Source of the DNA: Clostridia bacterium | GTDB lineage: Bacteria > Bacillota > Clostridia > Oscillospirales > Acutalibacteraceae | Assembly (NCBI GenBank): GCA_017475765.1 | Contig: JAFVEY010000027.1 | Span: 73,911 to 137,910 of the forward strand | Length of the DNA: 64,000 nt | Direction: 5' to 3' | Part shown: positions 9,685-19,535 of the stretch, piece by piece | How the letters are laid out: the number at the start of each line of letters is the position of its first letter | Numbering within the stretch: the stretch's first letter is position 1 | Program-made: the position numbers and the translations under genes | The notes under the pieces: model-generated | Seen by the model: only the letters and a program-made list of their open reading frames with translations | The model's database searches: none | What the model was told of the DNA's origin: nothing

Positions 9685-9716
9685 AGGCAGCACCCGAAAA
9701 TGACGGGTGCTGCCTG
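9685..9716. terminator. bidirectional terminator between exporter and dCMP deaminase
   Basis: AGGCAGCACCC pairs with GGGTGCTGCCT, with A-rich and T-rich flanks, between two converging genes. Confidence 0.8.
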
Positions 9717-9719
9717 ATT

Positions 9720-10205
9720 TTAATAGCCGAAAACACCATTGATGGATTCATCGTTAATGATCCAGTCGCTGACCTCGACAACGGTGTATCTGTCTTTGCT
9801 GTTGCGGATGATGACCTCGTTGATGCCGGCGTTGATGATCATGCGCTTGCACATGGAGCAGGCAGAGGCATTTTCAACATATTCACCAGTTTTGGCGTCC
9901 TTGCCGACAAGATACAGGACAGATCCGATCATGTCCTCTCTCGGTGCATGGATAATAGCGTTCTGTTCGGCATGAACGGAGCGGCAAAGCTCATATCTTT
10001 CGCCCCTCGGAACTTTTAGGTTTTCACGCACACAGACACCGAGATCAATACAGTTTTTTCTTCCTCTCGGCGCACCGACATAGCCTGTTGAGATGATCTG
10101 ATCGTTTTTGACAATAATCGCACCGAAATTTCTTCTCAGACACGTTCCTCTTTCGAGAACTGTTTCCGCAATGTCAAGATAGTAATTGATTTTATCTGTC
10201 CTCAT
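9720..10205 (-). CDS. deoxycytidylate deaminase (ComEB-like)
   Basis: A 161-residue zinc deaminase with SVHAEQNAI (His78, Glu80) and ACSMCKRM (Cys116, Cys119), the zinc and proton-shuttle residues of the cytidine/dCMP deaminase fold. The family converts dCMP to dUMP to supply thymidylate synthesis; B. subtilis ComEB is the nearest known type. The start is set at ATG 10205 because AAGGAG lies 8 bases upstream; a GTG at 10214 would overlap that site. It is a single leftward gene. Confidence 0.88.
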   Translation of the reverse strand: MRTDKINYYLDIAETVLERGTCLRRNFGAIIVKNDQIISTGYVGAPRGRKNCIDLGVCVRENLKVPRGERYELCRSVHAEQNAIIHAPREDMIGSVLYLVGKDAKTGEYVENASACSMCKRMIINAGINEVIIRNSKDRYTVVEVSDWIINDESINGVFGY

Positions 10206-10380
10206 GGAATTCACTCCTTGCCGTAAACTTGCTGATATCTAAAGTAAGTATAAACCAAATACAGGTGTAATTGCAAGAGGTTAAGTGTGTATAAAGGGTC
10301 AAAACAGAGTATTATTTCGGGTTATGGGTGTTTTTTGCTCTGAAAACATAACAAAAATCTTTTTATCGTGCCTGATAAGG

Positions 10381-10410
10381 TTGACAAAGGCATTCAAAAA
10401 CTGGTAAAAT
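10381..10410 (+). promoter_or_regulatory. promoter of the yicC-remA-gmk gene run
   Basis: TTGACA (10381-10386), 18 bases, TAAAAT (10405-10410), with an extended -10 TG (10402-10403). It lies in the 264-base gap before yicC and probably drives the long downstream run. Confidence 0.75.
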
Positions 10411-10469
10411 AAATTGTTACAGAGTATGCCGGAAGGTTTACTGAATTATTAACGGAAAAGATGATTTTA

Positions 10470-11348
10470 ATGATTAGAAGTATGACAGGCTACGGCAGAT
10501 TTGAGGGTATTATTGACGGAAGAAGTGTTATCTTTGAGATCAAATCCGTCAATCACAGATTTTTCGAGCTTCAGTGCCGTACACCGAGAGGATGCGGATT
10601 TATAGAGGAAACAATCAAGAGCGTTGTTTCTGAATATGTTACAAGAGGAAAGGCAGACGTCTATGTTTCGATAGAAGCGGATGACAATGTTGCCGCAGAG
10701 GTCAGCATCAATCATGCGCTTGCCGCCGGTTATGTCAAGGCTCTTGAAGAGCTGAGGGATCAATACGGACTCAAGGACGATATTTCTGTTTCGCTGCTGG
10801 CAAGGTATTCGGATATTTTTACCGTTCATAAAGCGCCCGAAAACGAGGAGCAGCTTTGCCGGATAACGAAGGAAGCAGGAATCAAGGCGCTTGAAGCATT
10901 TGTGGCAATGCGTGAGCGTGAGGGTCAAAAGCTGAAGGAGGACATTCTCGGACGGTGTGATACGATCATCGGCATTGTGGAAGAGATAGAGAAGCGTTCG
11001 CCCGAAATTGTCGAGGAATACCGCACCAGACTGTATTCGAGAATCAGCGAGATACTTGCCGATTCGACTGTTGAGCCGCAGAGAATACTGACAGAGGCTG
11101 CCATATTTGCCGACAAAACAGCCGTTGCCGAGGAAACGGTAAGGCTCAGAAGCCATATTGATCAGCTAAGGGATCTGCTTTCGGGCAGTCTGCCTGTCGG
11201 CAGAAAGCTGGATTTTATCGTACAGGAAATGAACCGTGAAGCCAACACAATCGGCTCAAAGGTCAGCGATGCAGGACTTGCCCATAAGGTGGTTGATATC
11301 AAATCCGAAATTGAAAAAATCCGTGAACAGATTCAGAACATCGAGTGA
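10470..11348 (+). CDS. yicC: YicC/YloC family endoribonuclease
   Basis: A 292-residue protein beginning IRSMTGYGR, with the C-terminal DUF1732 motif DFIVQEMNREANTIGSK, both diagnostic of YicC/YloC. The family has endoribonuclease activity in E. coli; its role in Clostridia is less clear. The ATG at 10470 gives the family's normal N-terminus; an ATG at 10461 is possible, and no strong ribosome site separates them. It opens the conserved yloC-remA-gmk-rpoZ-priA run. Confidence 0.88.
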   Translation: MIRSMTGYGRFEGIIDGRSVIFEIKSVNHRFFELQCRTPRGCGFIEETIKSVVSEYVTRGKADVYVSIEADDNVAAEVSINHALAAGYVKALEELRDQYGLKDDISVSLLARYSDIFTVHKAPENEEQLCRITKEAGIKALEAFVAMREREGQKLKEDILGRCDTIIGIVEEIEKRSPEIVEEYRTRLYSRISEILADSTVEPQRILTEAAIFADKTAVAEETVRLRSHIDQLRDLLSGSLPVGRKLDFIVQEMNREANTIGSKVSDAGLAHKVVDIKSEIEKIREQIQNIE

Positions 11349-11436
11349 TCAGTTGCCCGGCAGCCGCAATAAAAGTTTCGGTCAGACCTTTTCAAAGGCT
11401 TGCAGGGACGGGGCAAAGCCATGACAAGGAGGGTAA

Positions 11437-11706
11437 ATGCAGTTTATCAATATAGGTTACGGAAATATGGTTTCGGCAGGAAGGATCGTAGCGATCGTCA
11501 GTCCGGATGCAGCGCCCGTGAAAAGAATGGTGCAGAGTGCAAAGGAAAACGGAATGCTGATTGATGCGTCCTGCGGAAGAAAAACAAAGGCTGTTATCGT
11601 AACGGACAGCGATCATATTATACTTTCGGCAGTACAGCCGGAAACAGTCGCTCACAGGGCGGCAGGAAGCGATAATAACGAGGAGGAAACGGTAAATGAG
11701 CTCTAA
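11437..11706 (+). CDS. remA: RemA/YlzA family DNA-binding regulator
   Basis: An 89-residue DUF370 protein with the conserved stretch [19 protein letters not shown] and [13 protein letters not shown]. In B. subtilis RemA binds DNA and activates matrix and osmoprotection genes; its target in anaerobic Clostridia is unknown. AGGAGGG precedes the ATG. Its 3' end overlaps gmk by 11 bases, so the two are translationally coupled. Confidence 0.9.
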   Translation: MQFINIGYGNMVSAGRIVAIVSPDAAPVKRMVQSAKENGMLIDASCGRKTKAVIVTDSDHIILSAVQPETVAHRAAGSDNNEEETVNEL

Positions 11707-12262
11707 GGGTCTTATGATTGTGATTTCAGGTCCTGCCGGTACAGGCAAGGGTACCGTTGTGAAGGAGCTTGTGAAGGATGATAATTTTCGTCTTTCCATA
11801 TCCGCAACAACAAGAGCACCCAGAGGGACTGAGCAGAACGGAGTGGAATATCATTTTCTGAGCCGTGAGGAATTTGAAAGACTGATTCAAAATGACGGCT
11901 TCTTTGAATATGCCGAGTATCTCGGCAATTATTACGGCAGTCCGAAACAGCCCGTCATTGACTGGACGCAAGAGGGCAGGGACGTTATTCTTGAAATAGA
12001 GGTTCAGGGATGCGAAAAGGTCAAAAAAGTACAGCCTGACTGTATCAGCATATTTATCAAGCCGCCCTCGGAAGAGGTTCTTGAACACAGGCTGCGTAAA
12101 AGAGGAACCGAAACGGAAGAGAATATACAGAAACGTCTTGCAAGAGCAAGAGAAGAGCTTCCGAAGGCTGATGAATACGACTATGTCGTGATCAATGACG
12201 GTCTTGAGGAATGCGTTGAGGAAATAAAGAACATCATTCGGTCAGAAAAGCAGAAATCCTGA
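11696..12262 (+). CDS. gmk: guanylate kinase
   Basis: A 188-residue P-loop kinase: GPAGTGKGT (12-20), the GMP-binding stretch [21 protein letters not shown], and the lid [17 protein letters not shown]. It phosphorylates GMP/dGMP to GDP/dGDP. The length fits the family. AGGAGG lies inside the end of remA. Gene order with rpoZ next is the usual Firmicutes arrangement. Confidence 0.95.
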   Translation: MSSKGLMIVISGPAGTGKGTVVKELVKDDNFRLSISATTRAPRGTEQNGVEYHFLSREEFERLIQNDGFFEYAEYLGNYYGSPKQPVIDWTQEGRDVILEIEVQGCEKVKKVQPDCISIFIKPPSEEVLEHRLRKRGTETEENIQKRLARAREELPKADEYDYVVINDGLEECVEEIKNIIRSEKQKS

Positions 12263-12302
12263 TGATTAATGCTTTCACATATATAAAAAGGAGATAATCA
12301 CT

Positions 12303-12518
12303 ATGTATGATCATTACACAAGACCGTCGGTAGACGATATTTTTGCAGGAAAGATGAGCAAATATGCCCTTGCGATTGCTGTTGCAAAAAGAGCAAGAGA
12401 GATAACAGAAGATATGCAGAGTGATAAGGGAAAGGTTTGTGACAAGCCTGTTATAGTGGCTGTTGAGGAGTTCAAGGATCATAAATACGCTATCCTTGAG
12501 CCGGATGTGGATGACTGA
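12303..12518 (+). CDS. rpoZ: RNA polymerase omega subunit
   Basis: A 71-residue protein with the omega core SKYALAIAVAKRAREI, preceded by AAGGAG. Omega helps assemble and stabilise RNA polymerase. The gmk-rpoZ neighbourhood is the standard one. The last codons overlap the start of priA; coaBC, which follows rpoZ in B. subtilis, is absent here. Confidence 0.92.
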   Translation: MYDHYTRPSVDDIFAGKMSKYALAIAVAKRAREITEDMQSDKGKVCDKPVIVAVEEFKDHKYAILEPDVDD

Positions 12519-14946
12519 TTCATTTCTCGTTGCCGGGATTGCCGTTGAAAATGCGGCATACAGCTTCGATAAGCTCTATGACTATGCTGTTCCTGAGGAA
12601 ATGAAGGAAAAAGCGGCGGTCGGCTGTCGGGTTAAGGTCAGCTTCGGACACAGTATTCGTCAGGGAATGATCCTGTATCTGCATGAAACGGATGAATTGA
12701 ACGGTCTGAAAAATATATCTCAGCTTATTGATCGGGAGCCGGTTCTGTCAGAGGAACTGGCTGCTCTTGCGGTTTTTATGAAGGAGCGCTGCTACTGCAC
12801 CTATTTTGATGCGTGTGCGGCTATGCTGCCTTCGGGACTGTCGGTTCGGCTGACATATAATTATTCGGCAGCTGAAAATGCTGATCCGATGCTTCTGACA
12901 GATGAAGAAAAAACGATTGTCGGATATCTGAAGGCAAGAAAAACACCTGTACGGCAGGACAGACTGTTAAAGGCGCTGTCGCTTGATGATGACACGATTC
13001 TCCGCAGCCTTGTCAGCAAAGGGATGCTTATCCGCACAGAGGCGGTCAAAAAACGCCTTGCCGATGTCACGGTAAAAATGGTTCGTCTTGCCGGAGAGAT
13101 TCCCGACAGAAAATATACCCCTGCTCAGACTGAGGTTCTAAAAGTACTGGGCGATGTGGGAGAAGCGTCCGTCAAGGAAATATGCTATTTTACGGGAGTG
13201 ACCTCCGCCGTTACGGATAATCTTGTCAAAAAAGGGATATGTGAGTATTTTGAAGCAGAACCGCCGAAATCTTTGCCTGAGATAAGCGAGCCGACAGACA
13301 GCGCCGATATCGTTCTGACGGCGCAGCAGCAAAAGGCTTATTCGGATCTTCTGCTCAAATATGAGGGTGCTAAGCCGTCGGTTTCGCTTCTTTACGGTAT
13401 AACGGGAAGCGGCAAGACATCGGTCTTTATGAAGCTGATCGACAAAGTCAATGCCGACGGAAAGGGTATTATATGTATGGTGCCGGAAATATCGCTGACA
13501 CCTCAGCTTCTGGCAAGATTCAAGGCACGATACGGAAACAGGGTCGCTGTTTTTCACAGCGGTCTGCCCCTCGGCAAAAGACTTTCGGAATGGCGCAGAG
13601 TAAAGGACGGACAGGCAAATATCGCTGTCGGAACACGCTCTGCCGTATTTGCACCGATGGAAAACCTCGGACTGATCGTTATGGATGAGGAACAGGAATA
13701 CAGCTACAAATCCTCGGCATCACCACGCTTTCATGCAAGAGAGCTTGCCAAATTCCGCTGCAATCATAATTCCTGTCCGCTGGTGCTTTCCTCTGCAACG
13801 CCGTCTGTCGAAAGCTATTATTTTGCTTTGGGCGGAAGGTACTTTCTCAGCACACTCAGCTCACGATACGGCAAGGCACAGCTGCCCCATGTGATAACCG
13901 CTGATATGAATATAGAGCTTCAGCAGGGAAATTCATCGGGTTACAGCTCGGTGCTGCTGGAAGCAATAGAGGATAATCTGGAACAAAAACACCAGTCGAT
14001 CATACTTCTGAACCGAAGAGGGCATAATACTTTTATTGCCTGCCGTCATTGCGGGGAAGCTGTTTCGTGTCCGAACTGCTCAATATCACTTACTTATCAC
14101 AGCGCAAACGGCAGACTGATGTGCCATTACTGCGGCTACTCGATACCTGTGCCGAAGGAATGTCCGTCATGCTCCTCGCCGAAGCTCAGGTTCGGCGGAT
14201 CAGGAACACAAAGGGCAGAGCAGGAGCTGGGAGAGATTTTTCCGCAGGCAAGAATACTCAGGCTTGACACAGATTCCACCATGCAGCGCTATGCTTATGA
14301 AAAAAAACTGGCGGCGTTCCGTGACGGCGAATATGATATAATGCTGGGTACGCAGATGGTCGCAAAGGGACTGGATTTTCCAAATGTTACACTTGTGGGC
14401 GTTCTTTCTGCTGACAGCATGATGCACGGCGATGATTTCCGCAGCTATGAGCGAACCTTTGCACTTCTGACGCAGGTTGTCGGGCGTTCGGGAAGAGGAG
14501 GACTTGAGGGAAGAGCTGTTATTCAAACATACGAGCCGCATAATCCTGTCATCGAGCTGGCGGCGGCTCAGAATTACGATGAATTTTTCAGAACTGAGAT
14601 ATCGCTCAGACGCTCTATGCTGTATCCGCCGTTTGCGGATATATGTGTTGCCGCTTTTCTTGCGGAAGATAAAAAATTGGCTTATGAAGCGTCACAGTAT
14701 TTTTCTGAAAGACTCAAAACTCTTGCGGAAACGGAATTTTCGGGTTTGCCGCTGAGGGTGATGGGGCCTGCACCGGCTTCTATTCCGAGGATCGGAGGAA
14801 AATACCGGTACAGAATTATCATTAAATTTAAAAATAGCCGGAGCTTTCGGGATATGATGTCATTGCTGCTTGCCGAGATCGGCAGCGCAAGGAGGTTTTC
14901 CTCCGTGACGGTCTATGCCGATGTGGATCCGGATAATATCATTTGA
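12505..14946 (+). CDS. priA: primosomal replication restart helicase PriA
   Basis: About 813 residues: N-terminal DNA-binding domain, winged-helix region, helicase with Walker A YGITGSGKT and Walker B MDEEQEYSYK, and a zinc-binding insert with paired cysteines (CRHCGEAVSCPNC and CHYCGY to CPSC). PriA reloads the replisome at stalled forks. The start is the ATG at 12505 or 12511, both inside the end of rpoZ; the family N-terminus (FLVAGIAVENAAYSFDKLYD) begins right after. Confidence 0.95.
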   Translation: MWMTDSFLVAGIAVENAAYSFDKLYDYAVPEEMKEKAAVGCRVKVSFGHSIRQGMILYLHETDELNGLKNISQLIDREPVLSEELAALAVFMKERCYCTYFDACAAMLPSGLSVRLTYNYSAAENADPMLLTDEEKTIVGYLKARKTPVRQDRLLKALSLDDDTILRSLVSKGMLIRTEAVKKRLADVTVKMVRLAGEIPDRKYTPAQTEVLKVLGDVGEASVKEICYFTGVTSAVTDNLVKKGICEYFEAEPPKSLPEISEPTDSADIVLTAQQQKAYSDLLLKYEGAKPSVSLLYGITGSGKTSVFMKLIDKVNADGKGIICMVPEISLTPQLLARFKARYGNRVAVFHSGLPLGKRLSEWRRVKDGQANIAVGTRSAVFAPMENLGLIVMDEEQEYSYKSSASPRFHARELAKFRCNHNSCPLVLSSATPSVESYYFALGGRYFLSTLSSRYGKAQLPHVITADMNIELQQGNSSGYSSVLLEAIEDNLEQKHQSIILLNRRGHNTFIACRHCGEAVSCPNCSISLTYHSANGRLMCHYCGYSIPVPKECPSCSSPKLRFGGSGTQRAEQELGEIFPQARILRLDTDSTMQRYAYEKKLAAFRDGEYDIMLGTQMVAKGLDFPNVTLVGVLSADSMMHGDDFRSYERTFALLTQVVGRSGRGGLEGRAVIQTYEPHNPVIELAAAQNYDEFFRTEISLRRSMLYPPFADICVAAFLAEDKKLAYEASQYFSERLKTLAETEFSGLPLRVMGPAPASIPRIGGKYRYRIIIKFKNSRSFRDMMSLLLAEIGSARRFSSVTVYADVDPDNII

Positions 14947-14987
14947 CATGAGAACAATATTTATGATCTTTTACGGAGATGATTGTT

Positions 14988-15455
14988 ATGGCTATAAGAA
15001 ATATTGTAAAAGAAGGAGATCCCGTTCTGACGAAGATCTGCCGTCCGGTTGAAAAGTTTGATGAAAAGCTGGCAACACTTCTGGACGATATGTATGAAAC
15101 AATGATCAACGGCAACGGAGTGGGTATCGCTGCACCGCAGGTCGGTATTCTTCGCAGAATATTTGTGATTGATATAGGAGAAGGCAGAATGGATTTTGTC
15201 AATCCCAAAATCATCAAGACAAAGGGCAGACAGGAGAGCAGCGAGGGCTGTCTTTCATGCCCCGGAGAGTTCGGCATCACCGAGCGCCCGATGTATGTTG
15301 TCGTGACTGCTCAGAACAGATACGGCGATCAGTACACGCTTAATGCGGAAGGACTTCTTGCAAAGGCTGTTTGCCATGAAAACGATCATCTTGACGGTAT
15401 TCTTTTCAAAGAGCATATCATCCGCAAGATAGACCCGAATGAATTAAAGAAATAA
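14988..15455 (+). CDS. def: peptide deformylase
   Basis: A 155-residue metalloenzyme with the three deformylase motifs GNGVGIAAPQ, EGCLSCPG and CHENDHLDG; the Cys of motif 2 and the two His of motif 3 bind the metal. It removes the formyl group from nascent proteins. The start at 14988 has GGAG 10 bases upstream and avoids the extra Met at 14979. It is followed by fmt, the enzyme that adds the formyl group. Confidence 0.94.
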   Translation: MAIRNIVKEGDPVLTKICRPVEKFDEKLATLLDDMYETMINGNGVGIAAPQVGILRRIFVIDIGEGRMDFVNPKIIKTKGRQESSEGCLSCPGEFGITERPMYVVVTAQNRYGDQYTLNAEGLLAKAVCHENDHLDGILFKEHIIRKIDPNELKK

Positions 15456-15472
15456 GACTGACGGAGGTTAGT

Positions 15473-16396
15473 ATGCGTATTGTATTTATGGGAACTCCCG
15501 ATTTTGCCGTTCCGTGCCTGAAAGCGCTGATCGAGGATGGAAACGAGATTGTGGGAGTGTTTACTCAGCCCGATAAGCCAAAAGGCAGGGGCTATACTCT
15601 CACACCGCCTCCCGTCAAGGTGACGGCTTTGGAAAATAATATCGGGGTCTATCAGCCGACAACATTGAAGGACGGCAAAGCCTTTGAGATACTGAAAGAG
15701 CTTGCACCCGAAATGATCGTTGTTGTTGCCTACGGAAAAATTCTTCCGAAGGAGATTATAGATCTGCCGGAATACGGCTGCATTAATGTTCATGCTTCCC
15801 TTCTTCCTGAATACAGGGGTGCAGCGCCGATACAATGGGCAATACTGGACGGAAAGAAAAAAACCGGTGTGACAGCGATGTATATGGATGTTGGTCTGGA
15901 TACGGGCGATATGCTTTTGAAGTCCGAAATTGATATCGGTGAAAATGAAACTGCCGATGAGCTTCACGACAGACTTTCCGGACTTGGCGCAGAGCTGATC
16001 GTCAAAGTTGTGCATGGTGCGGAAGAAGGTACCTTGAAGAGAGAAAAACAGGACGACAGCCAATCCTGCTATGCCAAAATGCTGACAAAGGAAATGTCGA
16101 AAATTGATTTCAGCCGCAGCGCAAAGGAAATTCATGATCAGGTCAGAGGGCTGAATTCATGGCCGAGTGCGGTGGCAGAACTTAATGGAAAACGAATTAA
16201 AATTCACCGTACAGTATTGGCAGAGGGCAGCGGTGAGCCGGGTCAGGTATTGTCGCTCAGTCCGCTGATCGCCGCCTGCGGAGAAGGCGCTGTGGAGATT
16301 ATTGAACTCCAGCCGGAAGGCAAAAAGAGAATGGACGCAAAGGCATTTATTAACGGTCTGCACGGTGCGGCAGCAGAAGAACTCAGATTCGTTTAA
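15473..16396 (+). CDS. fmt: methionyl-tRNA formyltransferase
   Basis: A 307-residue protein with the formyltransferase core INVHASLLPEYRGAAPIQWA and GVTAMYMDVGLDTGD, followed by the C-terminal OB-like tRNA-binding domain. It formylates initiator Met-tRNA using 10-formyl-THF. GGAGG precedes the ATG, 17 bases after def. The partner rsmB begins 10 bases after its stop. Confidence 0.95.
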   Translation: MRIVFMGTPDFAVPCLKALIEDGNEIVGVFTQPDKPKGRGYTLTPPPVKVTALENNIGVYQPTTLKDGKAFEILKELAPEMIVVVAYGKILPKEIIDLPEYGCINVHASLLPEYRGAAPIQWAILDGKKKTGVTAMYMDVGLDTGDMLLKSEIDIGENETADELHDRLSGLGAELIVKVVHGAEEGTLKREKQDDSQSCYAKMLTKEMSKIDFSRSAKEIHDQVRGLNSWPSAVAELNGKRIKIHRTVLAEGSGEPGQVLSLSPLIAACGEGAVEIIELQPEGKKRMDAKAFINGLHGAAAEELRFV

Positions 16397-16406
16397 GGAG
16401 AACAAA

Positions 16407-17735
16407 ATGGCGGTATCATCAAGACAGACGGCATATCAGGCGTTGATGCGTGTCGAGGAGGAGCTTTCATATTCCAATATCATACTGAATTCCGTTTTGA
16501 GGAATGAGATGTCGGAAAGAGATAAGAGGTTTGTTTCGGCGCTGTTTTACGGTGTGATCGAAAAAAAGCTGCTGCTTGATTATAATCTCTCCCAATTTTC
16601 CGACAGACCTGTCAACACACTTGCAAAAGAGGTTCTGATGATACTACGCATGGGATTGTATCAGCTTTTCTTTATGAACGGCGTTCCTGCTTCTGCGGCT
16701 GTCAATGAAAGCGTCAGACTGTGTAAGGTCAATCAGCTTTACAGCGCTGCTCCATTTGTCAATGCTGTACTCAGAGCGGCTTCAAAAGCGGAGAATATCA
16801 GGCTGCCCGACAAAAGAAAAGGAAAAAACAAATACCTGTCCATAAAATATTCATGTCCCGAAGGAATTATACGTCTTTGGCGGCAAAGCTACGGGGATGA
16901 GCTGACGGAAGGAATGCTTTCGGTTCTGGATGGCAGACCGCCGATTACGGCAAGAGTCAATACCCTTAAGATCACTCCCTGTGCTTTGGCGGAACGGCTG
17001 ACAAAAAGCGGAGTATGTGCCAGCATATCGGCAATCCTTGAAAACGGCATAGAACTTAAGGATACAGGATCAGTCGAAGATCTGGATGAATATAAGGAGG
17101 GGTTGTTCCATATTCAGGATACGGCTTCGCAGCTTTGCTGTGAGCTGCTGGAGGCGCAGAAGGGTCAAACGGTGACAGACGCCTGCTCGGCGCCCGGAGG
17201 AAAGGCTTTTACTATTGCCGAGATAATGGACAACACAGGAAAAATCATTGCCTGCGACCTCTATCGGCACCGTTTGGCGCTTGTGGAAAAGGGTGCTGAT
17301 AGGCTCGGCATCAATATTATCTCGGTCATGCAGGCGAATTCCGCCGAACGTCAGGAGCTTCCGCAAGCTGACAGGATTCTTTGCGATGTGCCGTGTTCGG
17401 GGCTGGGAATCATCAGAAGAAAGCCTGAACTGCGATATAAGGACGACTGCGGAACAGAAACCCTTCCGAAGCTGCAGTATGAAATACTATGCAGCAGCGC
17501 AGCAGCTTTAAAAAGCGGCGGACTGCTGATTTATTCAACCTGTACGCTGAATCCTGCCGAAAACGGACATAATATAAGGAAATTTCTTGATGAGAATAAA
17601 GATTATGAACCCTATCCGATAAGACTTCCGGAAGGAATCAGAAGATGTATTGACGAGCCTGAAAACGAACTGACGCTTTTTCCGCAGATAAACGGGACGG
17701 ACGGCTTCTTCATCAGCGTTATAAAAAGGAAGTGA
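16407..17735 (+). CDS. rsmB: 16S rRNA m5C methyltransferase RsmB (Sun)
   Basis: A 442-residue protein: an N-terminal NusB-like RNA-binding domain (about 1-145) and a Rossmann methyltransferase with DACSAPGGKAF (SAM motif), DVPCSGLGIIRRKPE (motif IV, PC) and STCTLNPAEN (motif VI, TC). The two cysteines are the release and catalytic residues. It methylates C967 (E. coli numbering) of 16S rRNA. The ATG at 16407 follows AAGGAG; the longer frame inside fmt is not needed. Confidence 0.94.
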   Translation: MAVSSRQTAYQALMRVEEELSYSNIILNSVLRNEMSERDKRFVSALFYGVIEKKLLLDYNLSQFSDRPVNTLAKEVLMILRMGLYQLFFMNGVPASAAVNESVRLCKVNQLYSAAPFVNAVLRAASKAENIRLPDKRKGKNKYLSIKYSCPEGIIRLWRQSYGDELTEGMLSVLDGRPPITARVNTLKITPCALAERLTKSGVCASISAILENGIELKDTGSVEDLDEYKEGLFHIQDTASQLCCELLEAQKGQTVTDACSAPGGKAFTIAEIMDNTGKIIACDLYRHRLALVEKGADRLGINIISVMQANSAERQELPQADRILCDVPCSGLGIIRRKPELRYKDDCGTETLPKLQYEILCSSAAALKSGGLLIYSTCTLNPAENGHNIRKFLDENKDYEPYPIRLPEGIRRCIDEPENELTLFPQINGTDGFFISVIKRK

Positions 17736-17740
17736 GTTAT

Positions 17741-18793
17741 GTGAAGACTGATATCAAATCAATGTATGAAAGTGAGCTTGCCGATATGCTGGCAAAGATG
17801 GGTGAACCGAAATACAGAGCGGCACAGGTCTTCAAATGGCTCCAGAGTGGTGTAAAATCCTTTGATGAAATGACTAATATTTCCAAGAATTTACGTCAAA
17901 AACTTGTACAAAACTGCCATATATCTTCTGCGGCTATTGAAAAAAAATTGATTTCGGCTTATGATGATACAGAGAAATATTTATTTTCGTTTGCTGACGG
18001 TGAGATGGTCGAGTCGGTGCTGATGAAATATCATCACGGGTATACCAGCTGCATATCCACGCAGGTCGGCTGCAAAATGGGCTGTACATTCTGCGCAACA
18101 GGCAAAAGCGGATTTGCAAGAAATCTTACCGCATCCGAAATGCTTTCTCAGCTGCAGTCTGAACAGCAGGATAATAACATAAGAATCTCCAATATCGTCC
18201 TGATGGGAATGGGAGAGCCTCTTGACAATTTTGATAATGTGATCAGATTTTTGAAACTGGTCAGCAATGAAAACGGAATGAATATCGGAATGAGACATAT
18301 TTCACTTTCTACCTGCGGTCTTGTTCCGAGAATATATGAGCTTGCGGATATGAAGCTGCAGCTGACGCTTTCAGTATCACTTCATGCGCCGAATGATCAG
18401 ATCCGCAGCCGTACCATGCCTGTCAACAGAAAATATAATATCGGTCAGCTTCTTGAAGCGTGCCGGTATTATGCAAAAAGCACAGGCAGAAGGATATCCT
18501 TTGAATACGCTATGATAGACGGTGTCAACGATAGTGATGCCTGTGCAAAAGAGCTTGGCGAAAGGCTGAAGGGAATGCTCGCCCATGTAAACCTGATTCC
18601 TGTCAATTCTGTCAGCGGAACAGGTTATAAGAAGAGCAAAAGGGAAAGGATGCAGCGCTTTATCAATATTTTATCCGGATCGGGAATAACAGCGACGGTG
18701 AGAAGAACCCTCGGAAGCGATATCAACGCTTCCTGCGGTCAGCTCAGAAGATCCGCCGCCGATGAAAGGATGAAAAAGGGGGAAATTTCATAA
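17741..18793 (+). CDS. rlmN: dual-specificity rRNA/tRNA adenine-C2 methyltransferase RlmN
   Basis: A 350-residue radical-SAM enzyme with CKMGCTFCATG (Cys111, Cys115, Cys118) for the 4Fe-4S cluster, GMGEPLDNFDNV, and a C-terminal Cys in DINASCGQLRRSA that carries the transient methyl. It methylates A2503 of 23S rRNA and A37 of some tRNAs. A GTG start at 17741 is preferred because AAGGA lies about 9 bases upstream and it gives the usual N-terminus; GTG 17732 is the alternative. Confidence 0.94.
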   Translation: MKTDIKSMYESELADMLAKMGEPKYRAAQVFKWLQSGVKSFDEMTNISKNLRQKLVQNCHISSAAIEKKLISAYDDTEKYLFSFADGEMVESVLMKYHHGYTSCISTQVGCKMGCTFCATGKSGFARNLTASEMLSQLQSEQQDNNIRISNIVLMGMGEPLDNFDNVIRFLKLVSNENGMNIGMRHISLSTCGLVPRIYELADMKLQLTLSVSLHAPNDQIRSRTMPVNRKYNIGQLLEACRYYAKSTGRRISFEYAMIDGVNDSDACAKELGERLKGMLAHVNLIPVNSVSGTGYKKSKRERMQRFINILSGSGITATVRRTLGSDINASCGQLRRSAADERMKKGEIS

Positions 18794-19521
18794 TGCAGGT
18801 TTATTCGCAAAGTGATATAGGCTTGAAACGACTTTCAAATCAGGATTACTGTTTGTCAGGTCGCTTTTCGGATGAAGCAGTATGGGCTGTTGTTTGCGAC
18901 GGTATGGGCGGAGCAAACGGCGGAAGTACTGCAAGCCGTGTTGCGGCTGAAACAATAGCCGGAACAATTGAAAGCGGTTACCGGTCTGAAATGTCCCCTG
19001 AAGAGATAAAAGAGCTGATGGAGCTTGCGGTAGGCTGTGCCAATCATTCTGTTTATGATATGAGTATCCATGTTCCCGGACTATCGGGAATGGGAACAAC
19101 AGTTGTTTGTGCAATTGCCGGAAAGAAAACAGTTCATGTGATACACGCCGGCGACAGTCGTGCCTATCTTTATAATGACGAGAGTCTGACTCAGCTTACG
19201 ACCGACCATTCGATCGTTCAGGAAATGGTGACGGCAGGGGAGCTTACGCCAGAACAGGCAAGACAGCACTATATGAAAAATATTATTACAAGAGCTTTAG
19301 GCACAGAGCCGTATCTGAAAACGGATTATATCTCTGTTCCGTTCGGCGGAGGCTCAAAGCTGATAATCTGTACCGACGGAATGTCAAATTATATTACAGA
19401 CGAAAGTTTGCTTGAATTTATTCGCACAAACAGTTGTGACGAACTTACGGAAAAGCTGATCGAATCTTCAAAGGAGCTTGGCGGCAGCGATAATATCACG
19501 GTTGCTGTCATTGCGGGCTGA
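18793..19521 (+). CDS. prpC: PP2C-type protein phosphatase PrpC
   Basis: A 242-residue metal-dependent phosphatase with VCDGMGGANGG, HAGDSRAYL, CTDGMSNYI and GGSDNITVAVI, the four metal-binding PP2C motifs. Its start overlaps the rlmN stop (TAATG). It reverses phosphorylation by the PASTA kinase encoded next, a pairing conserved across Firmicutes. Confidence 0.95.
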   Translation: MQVYSQSDIGLKRLSNQDYCLSGRFSDEAVWAVVCDGMGGANGGSTASRVAAETIAGTIESGYRSEMSPEEIKELMELAVGCANHSVYDMSIHVPGLSGMGTTVVCAIAGKKTVHVIHAGDSRAYLYNDESLTQLTTDHSIVQEMVTAGELTPEQARQHYMKNIITRALGTEPYLKTDYISVPFGGGSKLIICTDGMSNYITDESLLEFIRTNSCDELTEKLIESSKELGGSDNITVAVIAG

Positions 19522-19535
19522 AAGGAGTTTAATAA